From: Xiphydria camelus
Taxonomy: Eukaryota > Arthropoda > Insecta > Hymenoptera > Xiphydriidae
DNA: 64,000 nt
NCBI GenBank assembly: GCA_963678675.1
Contig: OY783200.1
Location: 7,204,501-7,268,500, forward strand
Reading direction: 5' to 3'
In this document: piece after piece, positions 42,004-53,300 of the stretch
How the letters are laid out: the number at the start of each line of letters is the position of its first letter
Position numbering within the stretch: position 1 is the stretch's first letter
The notes under the pieces: model-generated
Told to the model about the DNA's origin: nothing
Seen by the model: the letters and a program-made list of their open reading frames with translations, nothing else
Databases searched by the model: none
Translations under genes and position numbers: made by a program

Positions 42004-43749
42004 GTGTTATTAGGGTACTGTAACGCGTAATGATTGCGAAGCCATGCATAACACCGGCATGACGACGAAAGCGGGCACACTAATAACAAACCTTAAAGTA
42101 AATAGCACGACAGTAAGAAGCATTACATTTGCCGGAATCATAGATTCAGATAGAAGCTGCAGAGGAGGATATTATTCGGACATTACAGGAACCTGGGATA
42201 ACGTCGTAGTTGACGGATACATAAAAATTACACTAGTTCAATACGAAGCAAACATAAAATTAAATACGAACGAAATTATATTAAATTCAGGAATCAAATG
42301 CTCCTTAACAGCAACAACATGCGTCGACTATGAAGGAGGATACACTTTCTGGAATAATTATCCAACCGACGACTGTACCTTCGACCGATATCAAATATTA
42401 TACCACGGAATAGCAGATAAGATTAAACCCAACGAACTAAACGAAAAAACTACATTTTCCGTTTTCTATGGCGAAGTCACTTTTATATACTCAATAATAG
42501 GTACATTCAGAATATGCGGATCGATCTACTATAGAACAGAACATCCGAAACTAGTCATCTACGAGACACAACACGGTGACAATCCCACGAAACCAAATAA
42601 AATAACAACACAAAATTTAGATATGTTTACCTACATCAATTCAAAATTCATTTACGTAGAAAGACACACCAGAAATCAACTAACTCAAATTTACCACGAC
42701 ATGTTGCAAAAACAATGTAATCTAGAAAGGAAAATATTAACAAACGCATTATCAATAGCACTCCAATCCCCGGACGAATTTGCTCTAAGAACAATGAAAA
42801 GCACGGGCTACATGTCACTAATAGCAGGCGAAGTAATACACATAATAAAATGCATACCAGTAGAAGTAACAATACGAGATACAAAAGAATGCTACAGTCA
42901 ACTACCAGTATGGTACATGAACGACACATACTTCATAGCCCCCAGAACACATATACTAATGAGAGTAGGCACACAGATAACATGCAACAAATTAGCACCA
43001 CCAATGTACCTCATAAATAACAATTGGTACAGAAAATCACCACATTTAGATGAAATACAAGCACCACAAATACTAGGACCGGAAACAAAACCCACATGGA
43101 AATATAAAAATCCAGCCTCATTAGCCACAAGCGGAATATATACCACAGCAGAATTGCAAAAACTCAGAGATCACATTATGTTCCCGGCAGAGAAACCGGC
43201 AATTATTAGCAACATTGCAAGGGGAATGACCGGTAGAGACATTGCAGAAAATGGTATGTCAATATCAAAATTTTTAGATGAAAACACCATTCATAAAATT
43301 GCCGAAAATACGTGGAATAAAATGTGGTCTAGCTTCTTAACATTCGGCACAGCGAGCGCAGGATTCCTAGGAATTATATTTATATTCCGATTAATTAAAT
43401 TAATTGCGGACACTATTGTACACGGATACGCGCTACATACGATATACGGATGGTCCATCCATCTACTTGGTGCCATATGGGACTCAGCAACCTACCTATT
43501 ATTGCACTTGGGAAAAACCAAACAACAACAAAAAGATGCACATACAGAGTACGAATTAACACTTCAACATCACCCAAACGAACATTCCTCAACCCAACCC
43601 GAATCCCATCCATCAACACTTTACCCTCCCATTGCCCCACCTTCAAACGATACCATTCAACAAAGAACAAATACATATCCCATATAATCATGAACAAACT
43701 CCCTAAACATCCTAATCACCAATCCTCTCTTTTCAACATTCGTTAAGAG

Positions 43750-44232
43750 ATGGAGTACCCCTGGGCACCAACCGAAAGGAAACTCAACCAACTTGCCCAG
43801 GAAGGGTATCTTCAATGGACCTGGAACCAGGAAGAAAACATTTTCCACTTAAGAGAAATGATAACCCAGAACTACCCCGACGACGAGCCCTGGGACGAGC
43901 CAAGGACCATAAAAGAAACAATTAAGCAATCCATAATGGCGAGACACCGTAGAGCGCTACGACGGTACGAACGCCACCAAGAAAGGATAGCAGAGGAAGA
44001 AGACTGGAGGAACCACGTGGAGAAACCTCCGTTGGACCGCTCATACCTGGACAAACTGGACGTGTTCACATACACTCCAGATGAATGGGAGTTACTAAAT
44101 TGGCCCGAAAAACTGGCCGAACTAAGGGAATGGGATCCCCCAACCCGGGAGGATATCCGGCCAGAACAACTCAGATTCCCTGACGACTGGGACAGCGCGA
44201 ATGAAGAGGAGGATTGGGAGTTCCCAGAGTGA
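43750..44232 (+). CDS. Third ORF downstream of env, acidic, unknown
   Basis: 160 codons starting MEYPWAPTERKLNQLAQEGY. Very rich in Glu, Asp, Trp, Arg and Pro, with the central IKQSIMARHRRALRRYERHQ helix and a terminal run of Glu/Asp. It lies 62 bases after env and before the polypurine tract. A related stretch follows RT in the deleted copy at 7660-8004 (WSKEENVFNL... NYTDENSEPEE), so it is a conserved part of this retroelement family and not a chance ORF. Function unknown; position is that of an accessory gene. Confidence 0.6.
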   Translation: MEYPWAPTERKLNQLAQEGYLQWTWNQEENIFHLREMITQNYPDDEPWDEPRTIKETIKQSIMARHRRALRRYERHQERIAEEEDWRNHVEKPPLDRSYLDKLDVFTYTPDEWELLNWPEKLAELREWDPPTREDIRPEQLRFPDDWDSANEEEDWEFPE

Positions 44233-44669
44233 GACGTGCATCAGTAATCCCATTTATCCTACCTACTATTTTTCTTTCCCATTTTCTTTTCCTTTCTACA
44301 AACAAATTCCTTCAACAAATTATTTCCCTTCCCTAATCCGTTATACATATTTCATTACAGACTTAATTATTAATTATCGTTTTTTTCTTTACTTACATTT
44401 AATACTTACATTAAGACAACTGAATTCTATTTCCAACATAATAATCATCTATTTCTGTAATCATCTATAATATAGTAATCCGTTAATTTTAATAAATCAT
44501 AAGTACATACAATTTCCGTTAATTTCTTTAAATATTCAAGATATAGTGTTCAGGAAATAATCTACGAACACGGCTGCAATAATAATATACATATGAACTA
44601 ACTAAAATTTCTTCAAAAGAGGGATATGAACCCCAACCTTCACGTTAGGCTCACCTAACGTTCAGACTT
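44233..44669 (+). other. 3' untranslated part of the env-bearing retroelement
   Basis: AT-rich, with an inverted CACGTTAGGCTCACCTAACG just before the polypurine tract at 44640-44660. No gene seen. Confidence 0.4.
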
Positions 44670-44680
44670 AAGGGGGGAGG
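44670..44680 (+). promoter_or_regulatory. Polypurine tract
   Basis: AAGGGGGGAGG immediately before TGTAACG of the LTR; primer for plus-strand DNA synthesis. Confidence 0.8.
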
Positions 44681-45460
44681 TGTAACGTCCTAACGTAGCC
44701 GTTTTCATAGAATAAAACGCAGCGGCGAATTAAGCGATAGGATAAGAGGAATCAAATAGCGACGAGCAAGGCCGCTGCGAAGGCCGGAACGCCGACCCCG
44801 CATCGAGCCAAAACTGCACCGCGAGTAACACGAATCCTCGCGCAAGGTGAAGGCGCGAAAACCTCCACGTGCCACCCGCGTAGCATTAAAGGAAATGCAC
44901 CAGCGAAAAACAAGACGCCAAGTGGCCACCGATCAGCCGCTGACAGGAAGAAACCTCCATGATTCAACGCATTCCTTCTCCTTCCCCTTTTCAACATCAG
45001 GAAGGACCCCCACCCGGAACTAAGTCAAACGATATAAAAGGAGAATCCCGGACAGAGAAGGGGCTTGCCATTTTTTTTCCGCTAGCTACTTCTTTACAAG
45101 AGTTATCAGTCGCCTGTTCTAAGATCCGTGCTGTACTTTCGTCCAGTCCCTTCGCTTATTGTACCCTTGTGAAATCCAATAAAAATCCGATTCTGTTCAA
45201 AGTGTGTGTGTGTGTCGTGACTTTTTACAACCCCTCCGTACGAACTTGACCAGGACGGGGGAAGGAAGGAGCAGACCCGAGGAGAGGAGAACGACGACAG
45301 GAGGAGGGAGAGAGAGAGAGCGAGAGTTCAAAGCCCCAGGCAAAGGTAAGTGGCAACAGATTGTTCTCTTAAGACATAGAAACTTGCGTGTGTATCCCAG
45401 CTCTCCATTCCAGTCCCGAGTTAATAGTTAGTGGTTTAACGAGTTGTCCATGGCGTGACA
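44681..45460 (+). repeat. 3' LTR (LTR A) of the env-bearing gypsy element
   Basis: 780 bp, TGTAACGTCCTAACGTAG ... TGGCGTGACA, starting TG and ending CA. It is homologous along most of its length to LTR B at 55465-56281 (shared GGAATGAT-free blocks such as AAACGCAGCGGCGAAT, GATATAAAAGGAGAATC/TATATAAGGAGAATC, AGGCAAAGGTAAGTGGCAAC). TATAAAAG near 45033 is a TATA box and AATAAAAATCC near 45178 a polyadenylation signal. Divergence from LTR B shows they belong to different insertions. Confidence 0.85.
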
Positions 45461-46564
45461 AAATCGTGAAACAAACTGAAGTTATGAATAAAAATTGCAA
45501 AGAAATAAATGTGTTTCATTCATTTATAACTTCAAAACCTCACCCCGTCGAAAGAAATAATTTCCCTCTCTCAACGATTGCTCATCGGTGTACTACAGAA
45601 GCGAATCTACAAATCGTCGCTCGCGATTATTTAGTGTAAGCAAGTAGATAAGACTCAAACCGGCGTGTTAACGGTACGTGCATCCCGCTCTCCAGCCGGC
45701 GAGAAGAAATGTCCAGCGTCAGCGCGTTGACGGTACATGCATTCCGCTCTCCAGCCGGTGAGGCGAAATGTTCAGCGTCAGCGCGTTGACGGTACGTGCA
45801 TTCGCTCATTCGTACATCTAACTGTATGAGTCATTCTACTTCAGAAGCGAACCTACGAATCGTTGCGCGAGATTGTTTTGTCTATAAAACTCGATGAGGT
45901 TTGCAGCGATGTGCACAACCTGATACTCTTTATTCTGATCTGAAAAGGGCTACTAGGTCCAGCTCATCTCCTCGAGATGCGACTCATTAGTCTGCTTAGA
46001 GCCGTGCCTGAGTAGGTATAAATCGAATCATGCCGAACGCGCCGTCTGATAGTGATTATAGTGTGGACGAGTACGAAGGTATAAACTACCCGGGGTTCAA
46101 ATTTCGCGGGCAGTCTTTTATCTGCCCGAAGATATGGAAAATCCTCGGCGATAAAAAACGTGAAACTTTGAGAAAGCAGCTAATAAAATCAGTGAAAATA
46201 AACGGGGTCCAAGCTGACCACCAGATAGATGGGGCTGTTTATGTAATGCGTGGGAGTTTTTTGGTACCGGTAAGAGCATCAATAATACTTTCTTCTTCTT
46301 TTTTTCCTTTAACTAAAGCATGTTATTTTATATCTATTTATAGAAATTAAGGGGTCGTGCAGCACAACGAGCGGCTGCACATCAAGCCGAGAGGGTGGAG
46401 GAAGAGGAGGAGGAGGAGGAGGAGGAGGAGGCGGCGGAGGAGCAGGAGGAGGTGGTGGTGGAGGTGGATGAGGTGGGGGAGGAGGAGGAGGAGGGATAGT
46501 TTTTTAATATAACAATATACTTTTACAATACTTTTTATACATTTTATTAATAAAAAAAATATAT
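45461..46564 (+). mobile_element. Fragment of a second copy of the 12.6-kb element
   Basis: From the 3' untranslated region of the OB-like gene (AAATCGTGAAACAAACTGAA at 45461; compare 20713) through the 59-bp repeats (one unit fewer) to the spliced acidic-tail gene. High similarity to 20713-21900. The left edge is exactly the end of LTR A, the right edge is near 46564. So the LTR element inserted into, or recombined with, another copy. Confidence 0.85.
46030..46499 (+). CDS. Spliced acidic-tail protein, copy 2
   Basis: Exons 46030-46269 and 46344-46499 with the same GTAAGA...TTTATAG intron as copy 1; 131 residues. Exon 1 (YEGINYPGFKFRG, ICPKIWKILGDKKRE, GAVYVMRGSFLVP) is well conserved with copy 1 although many codons differ, which suggests selection on the protein. 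The acidic tail is shorter because of fewer GAG units. Family not recognised. Confidence 0.75.
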
Positions 46565-46801
46565 ATGTAAAAGGAAAACCCTTTCACTTAGAGGCTGTGG
46601 TGGATGAAAGCCTACACTCTCTCTCTGCCGTACCGACCGGTACACTATTAGACTTTTAGTGGAGAAAGAGAGAAACGTGGAAGTCAGAGCATTGTTTTCG
46701 ATTCCTGTTTATAGGTTAGAAATGAATTACTTTATTCTATTATTCGTTATCTGTTTATATTTTTATGTGTTGCAAATAAATAAAACCCTGTTTATATAGG
46801 C
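46565..46801 (+). repeat. Possible 5' LTR of the decayed gypsy element
   Basis: TGTAAAAGG...TATAGGCA, about 237 bp, with AATAAATAAAACC near 46776, followed by TGGCTCTATCTCAC that could be a primer-binding site. No partner LTR is in the window. Confidence 0.3.
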
Positions 46802-46901
46802 ATCAAATGGCTCTATCTCACAAGGAACCCCAGATGTGAAGTGCATTCTTACAAATCGAAAACCTAACCTCTGCACGATGACTACTTAATTTCGCTTCTA
46901 T

Positions 46902-48137
46902 GTGAACGTGGAAGAAGCAGCGGACAAAAAAACAAACGTGTACAGACCGAAATGGATTCAGCCGGTTGATTCGGAGCTCTATTACGAGTTTCCCGGAGAA
47001 TTACAGAGCATGAACAAGCATCCGGAGATTTACACGATAAGTAAGGTTAAGACGGTCTTATCTGCAATGAAAACGAGAGGAGCGTACCGTACATTTACAC
47101 TCACGCTACCACCAGAGATAGCGGCATTGTATATAGACGCCGACGGAGATGTAATGTACAGAGACCTTTACTTGCAAGCAACGACAAACCCAGAATACGG
47201 AGTGAAAACGACGAGGAAAGAAAAGGAGGAGGACATATCTACGTTGCTCTAACAAATAGTCCGCGCTACAAAAAAAGAGGAAACACTGAGGAAGAATTTA
47301 AGGAAAATACGTGAAGACTTTATACTAGAAAGCGCTTCGACGGGAAAAACTACCCGGTAAAGAGTTGGTTCCAAACATTTGACAAAGAATGTGAGCGATG
47401 TCACATTGTATCAGATGAGGATAAAATTCTGATACTCTGCGTCTATTTCTTGATGGGACAGCCAAAGATTGGTTCGCCTCAAAGACAATTACAATCGGTT
47501 TAGATGAAAATTTCGACGTATGGAAGGAAACGTTTCTGGACAGTTTTCGGGAAACGAGTTGGCAAAAGAGCAGAGAGACATATTCGTTCCGTTATATTGG
47601 AGGCAGCTTGGTGGATTACGCTTTACGAAAAGAAAACTTACTCGTACATATTCGAGAAGATTTTCCAACGGACATACTTATCGACTTGATTGTGACCGAC
47701 TTGCCAATAGGGATACAAGATAAAATCGAAAAAAGAAAGTCACATCAATGGAGGATTTGTTATCAGAGTTACGCAAACTGGAAAGCCTGGTACAGAAAAG
47801 GAAAACGGTTACAAAGATCAACCCAGGAACTTCAACTCCCGGCCAGAAGAACCAGCCACCAGTGCCCATTACAGAAAGAAAACCGTGCACATATTGCGAT
47901 AAAAAAGGTTTTCCAGGAAGATTTCACCCCGAGGCACTATGCAGATTAAAACAGAAAGAACAAAATGACCAACCGAGAAACATCAAGACAGTAAACAACG
48001 TAGAGGTCCAGGATACGTTGAACGAAGCAATTACCGATCAAAAAACTAGTCTTGCCACCACTGATAACATTAGAAGTATTTCTGAATGGAAAAAGGATAC
48101 AAGGAATTTACGACCCAGGTGCGAACGTAACTTCTGA
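46902..48137 (+). pseudogene. Gag of decayed gypsy element
   Basis: Three frames carry it: 46902-47252, a middle part to about 47740 with WFQTFDKECERCHI and DWFASKTITIG, and 47748-48137 with a knuckle CTYCDKKGFPGRFHPEALC near 47885-47943. The capsid-like middle and the single CCHC identify Gag. No proper ATG precedes the first part. Confidence 0.65.
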
Positions 48138-48157
48138 ATTCGAGGATTACAAAGAAA

Positions 48158-49859
48158 ATGGGTCTGACTACAGAAGAGGATAGAAATACCTTCAGAACAG
48201 TCGGTGGCAAAAAGAACTTCACAGGTAGACTATCGACTAGAATGAGAATTCACAAAATAGAAAAGACGATGGAGGTTTTTGTTGTTGACGATGAGAATTT
48301 CGAGTATGATATTCTACTTGGTCTCGACACAATAAAGAATTTCTGCCTGAAGCAGGATTACGATCTAAAAATCTACCAAAATAAACATTTGGAGGGTAAA
48401 GAAGAGGAGATTAGAAACCTTAACACAAACAAACAAATCCAGGAAAATTTGGTAAATTTTAATGAAGGAATATACACCGAACAATTCAGAGCAAAACTAG
48501 ATCATCTACCAAGTGATAAAAAGGAGAGAGGATCCAAATCTTAATAAAAAAACACGAAACGGTCTTTGCAAGAAATAAATTCGATGTTGGGCAAGTTAAA
48601 GATCACGAAGCTCACACCAAACTCCTGGAACATAAATTTGTAGCAAAAAAACCATACCGTTGCTCCGTACTGGATAACAGAGAGATAGAAGGACAGATAA
48701 GAGAATTACTGAAAACAGGACTGATTGAAGAATCATGCTCTCCATTCGCATCCCCGGTTATTCTCGCGTACAAGCGGGAAGAGGGGACTAAAACAAGAAT
48801 GTGCATCGATTTTCGAGAGTTAAACAAATTACTTATATCGGAGCCACAACCGTTTCCCCTAATAGAGGAGATTATAGCCAAGACACGAGACTCGGAATGG
48901 TTTACTACACTGGATATAAATCCCGCTTTTTGGGCGATTCCTCTAAGGACCAAAGACAGATACAAAACAGCGTTCGTAACACAAGAGGGCCACTGGCAGT
49001 GGACAATCTTACCGTTTGGCCTGAAGACATCTCCCGCGCAATATTTCAACGAATTCTGAGCAATATAATTCGAAGGAACAATTTAAATTCCTTTTGCATA
49101 AACTACACATTGACGATATTCTTATTTTCTCTAGATCCTTCAAGGAACATATGGAGCATTTGGAGAGACTATTGAATGCTATCCGCGAAGAAGGATTCCG
49201 CTTAAAATTCATCAAGTGCAACTTTGCGCAGAACGAAGCAAAATATTTTGGGCACATAATATCGAAGACTACTGTACGCCCATTGAGAGATAACTTAAGG
49301 TCGATTCAAGAATTTCCTACACTGGATTCCCGAAAGAAAATTCGGCAATTTCTGGGGAAGATAAACTTCTATCACAAGTACCTCGAAGATGCTGCGCGAC
49401 TGTAGGAACCACTACATGACCTGCTCTGGAAAGACACCCGCTTCGTATGGTCACAGGATTGCCAGAGAGCATTTACGAAAGCGAAGGATTTATTGTGCTC
49501 ACAACCGATATTAGCATTTTATGATGTGAATGCACCGACGGTTATTATTTATACGGACGCCAGCATAGACGGTCTAGGAGCAGTACTAAAACAGAGACAA
49601 CCAGACGGTGAACTAAAACCGGTAGCTTTTTTTTTCAAAGAAGCTGAATAAATACCAAAAACAAAAAAAAGCAATTTTTTTGGAATGCCTGACCATAAGA
49701 GAGGCAATCAAATATTGGCAATTCTGGCTTATCGGAAGACAATTTTTGGTCATAACCGACCATAAACCACTGGAGGGTCAAAATATCCGATCAAGAACAG
49801 ACGAAGAACTAGGTGATATGATGCACTTTCTATCTCAATTCGACTTTCAAATTAAATAC
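48158..49859 (+). pseudogene. Protease, RT and RNase H of decayed gypsy element
   Basis: 48158-48544 has the end of the protease (FEYDILLGLDTIKNF). RT follows: TKTRMCIDFRELNKL, WFTTLDINPAFWAIPL, TILPFGLKTSPAQYF, then after a frameshift near 49050 the HIDDILIFSRSFKEH catalytic box, and KYFGHIISKTTVRP. RNase H starts at about 49540 (VIIYTDASIDGLGAVL) with a further shift near 49640, and the reading TDHKPLEGQN near 49757. It stops at the insertion point 49859. Confidence 0.8.
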
Positions 49860-50163
49860 TGTTATATCTTCGCGAAAGGTTACTCACTACCGAAGCGCTT
49901 GGCTGCTCGCTTACAACTGACTCTCCACCTTTTCTCCCCGATACGCACTCGCAGGTAGCGAGGGCGAACGGGACTTTTGCAAACTCCGGAACGTACGCAA
50001 GTTCTCGAACGTTCCGGAGGTACCTGTCACCGAACGCTCCCTTGGTGGGACCTATTGGCAGGTAACGCGGCAAGCGGAGCCTCTCGGGATGTCCGTGGTG
50101 GGTGGAAACCCTCGGACATTCCGGAGGCGCTGATTCATGCGCCTTCTTGGCCGGGGCGCAACA
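49860..50163 (-). repeat. 3' LTR of the CsRn1-like element
   Basis: In element orientation starts TGTTGCGCCCC and ends CGAAGATATAACA. Just upstream (minus strand) is AAGGAGGGAGG, the polypurine tract. Confidence 0.9.
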
Positions 50164-50178
50164 CCTCCCTCCTTAGGC
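50164..50178 (-). promoter_or_regulatory. Polypurine tract of the CsRn1-like element
   Basis: Minus-strand AAGGAGGGAGG directly before the 3' LTR. Confidence 0.75.
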
Positions 50179-50367
50179 TTGGTGCTAATTGCGCTTTGAC
50201 CTCGCCGGTTCCGTTTGGTATTGTAGACGGTCTGGTTGTCTGCGTGTCCGTGAGGAGCGTCGGGGTTGCTCTGTGGTTGCCGAGGTCGTTTGCGGCTCCG
50301 GCGTCGAAGGTTCGGCCTCAGCTGTGGTAGGTACTGGTAAATCAAATGTGTCCAGAAATAGGTGGAG

Positions 50368-53300
50368 TTATTCCTCGTCAACATCCGTTCGTGGTCGCAG
50401 TTGGTTGACGTGATATTGTCCTGCTCCCGTTTCGCTTTTGACGGTATACACGACTCCTTGCCTCTTCTCTATTTGTCCTGCTTCCCATCGGGAATTTTCC
50501 GAACGCTTGGCGTAGACTAAATCGCCTGGCGCAAATGCCCGGACTCGGGCTCCATGGTGTTTATTGTATTGAGCTGCCATTGCTTGGTCGCGGTCCGTTC
50601 CGCGTTTTGATGGTAGGAGGAGTCCGAGACCTGTCCGCGGCATTCGTCCTAGGAACACCTCAGCCGGTGACTTTCCGTTGGGTGCTGACTGGCACGGCGT
50701 CGTTCTGTAATGAAGCAAGAATTCGGTGACCGTATCCGTCACGTTTCTTCCCTCTTTAGTTTTCAACAACGCCCTTTTGAAAGTGTCGACAAATCTCTCG
50801 GCTTGCCCGTTTGATTGTGGATGATATGGCGGAGAGAACATTTGTTTTACGCCCTGGCTTGTGCAAAACTCCTTGAATGTCGCACTGCTGAATTGTGTGC
50901 CATTGTCGGTTACGAGAAGCTCAGGAAGTCCAAAAAGAGCGAATAGCGATTTGAGTTTTGAAATCACTGCTGAAGATGTCGGGTGAGGCATGACGCAGAC
51001 ATCGGGATACTTCGAGTAGCTATCCACGATGATAAGGAACCACTTGCCGCTGATTGGTCCTGCGAAGTCCATGTGTACACGTTGCCACGGGTACGTAGTC
51101 TTGGGCCATGGTTGAAGGGCGTGTTTGATCGGATTTTTTGCTGCTTCTACGCATTGCCGACATGCTTTTACGATCTTCTCGATATATTTGTCGATGTGTG
51201 GCCAGTAGACGTATGCTCTAGCCAATTGTTTCATGCGTTGAATCCCGGGATGACCTTGATGAAGGAGTTTGAGAACAGCTGAGTGGTAGCGTTGCGGTAC
51301 TACGACACGTTCTTTAAACATGACGCACTCTTGAATTATCGTTAAGTGCTCCCTTTGGCAGTAGAAAAGCTGGACGTCGTCATCGATTGGCCAATCGTTT
51401 TCTCGGAGTGCGGTTTTCACCATCGTTAACGTCTTGTCGCTCATTGTTGCGTTAACCAGATCGGTGAAAGTGATGGGCAGGTTTCGAACATCTTCGGCGA
51501 GTCTTGCGCCCAGTTCGTCGTCGACACTGAGCGCGCCGATGACAACCGCGTCGTCTGAGCTAGTGGTGGTGCTGGCGATCAATCTCGACAATGCGTCAGC
51601 TTGTCCGAAATTGTGAGTCCGTTGATACTCGATGTGGAAGTCATATGACCGCAGTATAAGTGCCCATCGCTGGAGTCTGTTTGCTGCGTATCCTGGGACC
51701 CCCTTCTTGGAACCGAATATTCGCAGTAGCGGCTCGTGATCCGTTTGAAGCGTAAAACGTCGACCGTAGACCATTTTGTGGAATTTCGTTACGGCGAAAA
51801 TTAATGCGAGTCCTTCCTTCTCGATTTGGCTGTAATTTTGTTCAGCCGAAGTGAGTGCGCGGGAAGCATGAACGACTGCTTTGCGGGATCCATCAGGCAT
51901 GATGTGTAGCAACACCGCGCCAATTCCTTGATTTGACGCATCGGCAGCTACGATCATTGGAAGAGTTGGATCGTAGTGTGTTAGGAGTAGGTCGGACGTG
52001 AAAACGTTTTGGAGCTGCTGGAATGCTTGTTTGCATTCGTGGCTCCAATTCCATGTTTTGTCCTTCCTGAGTAGAAGATCCAATGGCCTCCGCATCTTAA
52101 CCATATTCGCAACGTATGGTTGGTAGTAATTTACCATGCCCAGATAGGATTGGAGAGCCGCGACGTCGGTTGGTGCTGGCATTTTTGCGATGGCTTGTAT
52201 CTTCTCTGGGTCAGGTCGGCGGCCGTTTTTGTCAATGATGTGCCCCAGGTATTTGATCGATGGTTGGGCGAAATGACACTTCTCCTCCTTGACCTTGAAA
52301 CCGTATTCTGAAATTGCTTCGAATACGGCGTGTAAATGCTCGCAATGTTCTTTGCTCGATTTACTGACGACGATGATGTCATCCAGGTATGCGATCGCGA
52401 AGTTGAATTTGGCGAGCATGGAGTCCATGATCCGCTGGAATATTCCTGGTGCTGGTTTCGCGCCGAATGGGAGACGGTTGTACTGGAACAATCCTTGAGG
52501 CGTGTTAATAGTGCATACCTTTTTGGACTGGTCGTCCAACTCTACTTGGAGATAGGCGTCTGAAAAATCGATTTGGCTGAAAATCGTTCCTCCATTGAGC
52601 GTAGCGAAGATATCTTCTGGAAGTGGAAGCGGATGGCTGTCTAATTCCAATGCTTGGTTAAGTCCAGTTGAGTAATCGTTGCATACACGGACTGCTCCAT
52701 TCGGTTTTCGTATGGCTACGATGGGTGCCGCCCATTCCGCGTATGATACTGGTGTGATGACGCCGAGGCTCTGGAGTCGGTTTAGTTCGTCTCTAACGGC
52801 GTCCCGACTTGCGTATGCGATGACACGCGCGCGTTTGAAAGTAGGTAACACGTTTTGTTTCACCTGCAGCTGAGCCTTTAGTTTAGTGCACAAACCGAGT
52901 CCTGGTGCGAAAACGTCCTGGAATTTCTCACTGATCGACTTGAAAATCTCGGTCGGTAGCATGTGTACGGCATTAATAGTCCAGTAATTTTTTAGTGGTA
53001 CGTCTAGGAATCCAAGTGCGTCGCAAGCATAGATGCCTAATAAGTTATCGGCTCCTGCTTTAGCGACGCATATACCTTGCTGTGTTGAGCGGCCATTGAA
53101 ACTCAACGTCGTTCTGAGCTGTCCGATGAATGTGCTGCATGCTGTTCCGTCGAACGCCTGTCCCTGTGTGTTGCAGCTAGCGAGCTCCGGCGAACCTATC
53201 GCGCGATGTGTGTCCTCATTGATAATGGTGACCTCCGAGCCAGGATCGATCATGAAATTGACTGGCGATCCGTCGATTTGTACGTCGCAGCGAATTAAGT

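Larger units (their letters stand above)
34052..42015 (+). mobile_element. Complete CACTA/EnSpm-like DNA transposon, 7,964 bp
   Basis: Perfect 12-bp terminal inverted repeats CCCTAATAACAC (34052-34063) and GTGTTATTAGGG (42004-42015), flanked by TA on both sides. It encodes a 700-aa Tnp2-type transposase (35707-37809) and a six-exon DUF4806 protein (39023-41523), same strand. Both ends carry clustered GATGTTT/AAACATC subterminal motifs, as in CACTA elements. It contains younger insertions: a PIF/Harbinger-type MITE (34721-34887) and a TA-flanked MITE in an intron (40812-41381). The coding parts look intact, so this may be an autonomous, recently active copy. Confidence 0.85.
33751..43687 (+). 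pseudogene. Chuvirus-like glycoprotein used as env, interrupted by a DNA transposon
   Basis: Part 1 (33751-34049) starts MILQLYIHIYLITGSNA, a plausible signal peptide, followed by Cys-rich ectodomain. Part 2 is open from 42018 to 43687 and contains the rest of the ectodomain and, near 43320-43410, a membrane segment (TFGTASAGFLGIIFIFR) preceded by an amphipathic stretch, then HLLGAIWDSATYLLLHLGK and a hydrophilic tail. The C-terminal region is typical of glycoproteins of chuviruses (Jingchuvirales), known to have been captured by LTR retrotransposons in insect genomes. Part 1 and part 2 are in the same phase across the transposon once its TA duplication is discounted, so env had no other visible lesion when it was hit. 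An acceptor TTTCATTTCAG at 33710-33720 suggests a spliced env message. Confidence 0.75.
31908..45460 (+). mobile_element. Ty3/gypsy element with chuvirus-like env, 5' part missing, split by a DNA transposon
   Basis: Order on the plus strand: linker after RNase H, integrase (to 33675), splice-acceptor-like site (33710-33720), env first part (33751-34049), inserted CACTA-like element (34052-42015), env second part (42018-43687), third ORF (43750-44232), polypurine tract (44670-44680), 3' LTR (44681-45460). The 5' LTR, gag, protease and RT are absent; the sequence begins at the edge of the 12.6-kb element. Frameshifts near 32525 and 33455 show it is no longer functional. Confidence 0.75.

Noticed and set aside
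42648..43146. Minus-strand ORFs across env
   Set aside because: Shadows of the glycoprotein frame.
44705..45249. ORFs in LTR A, and the matching ones at 55489-55928
   Set aside because: They lie entirely in LTR sequence and are shared only because the LTRs are homologous.
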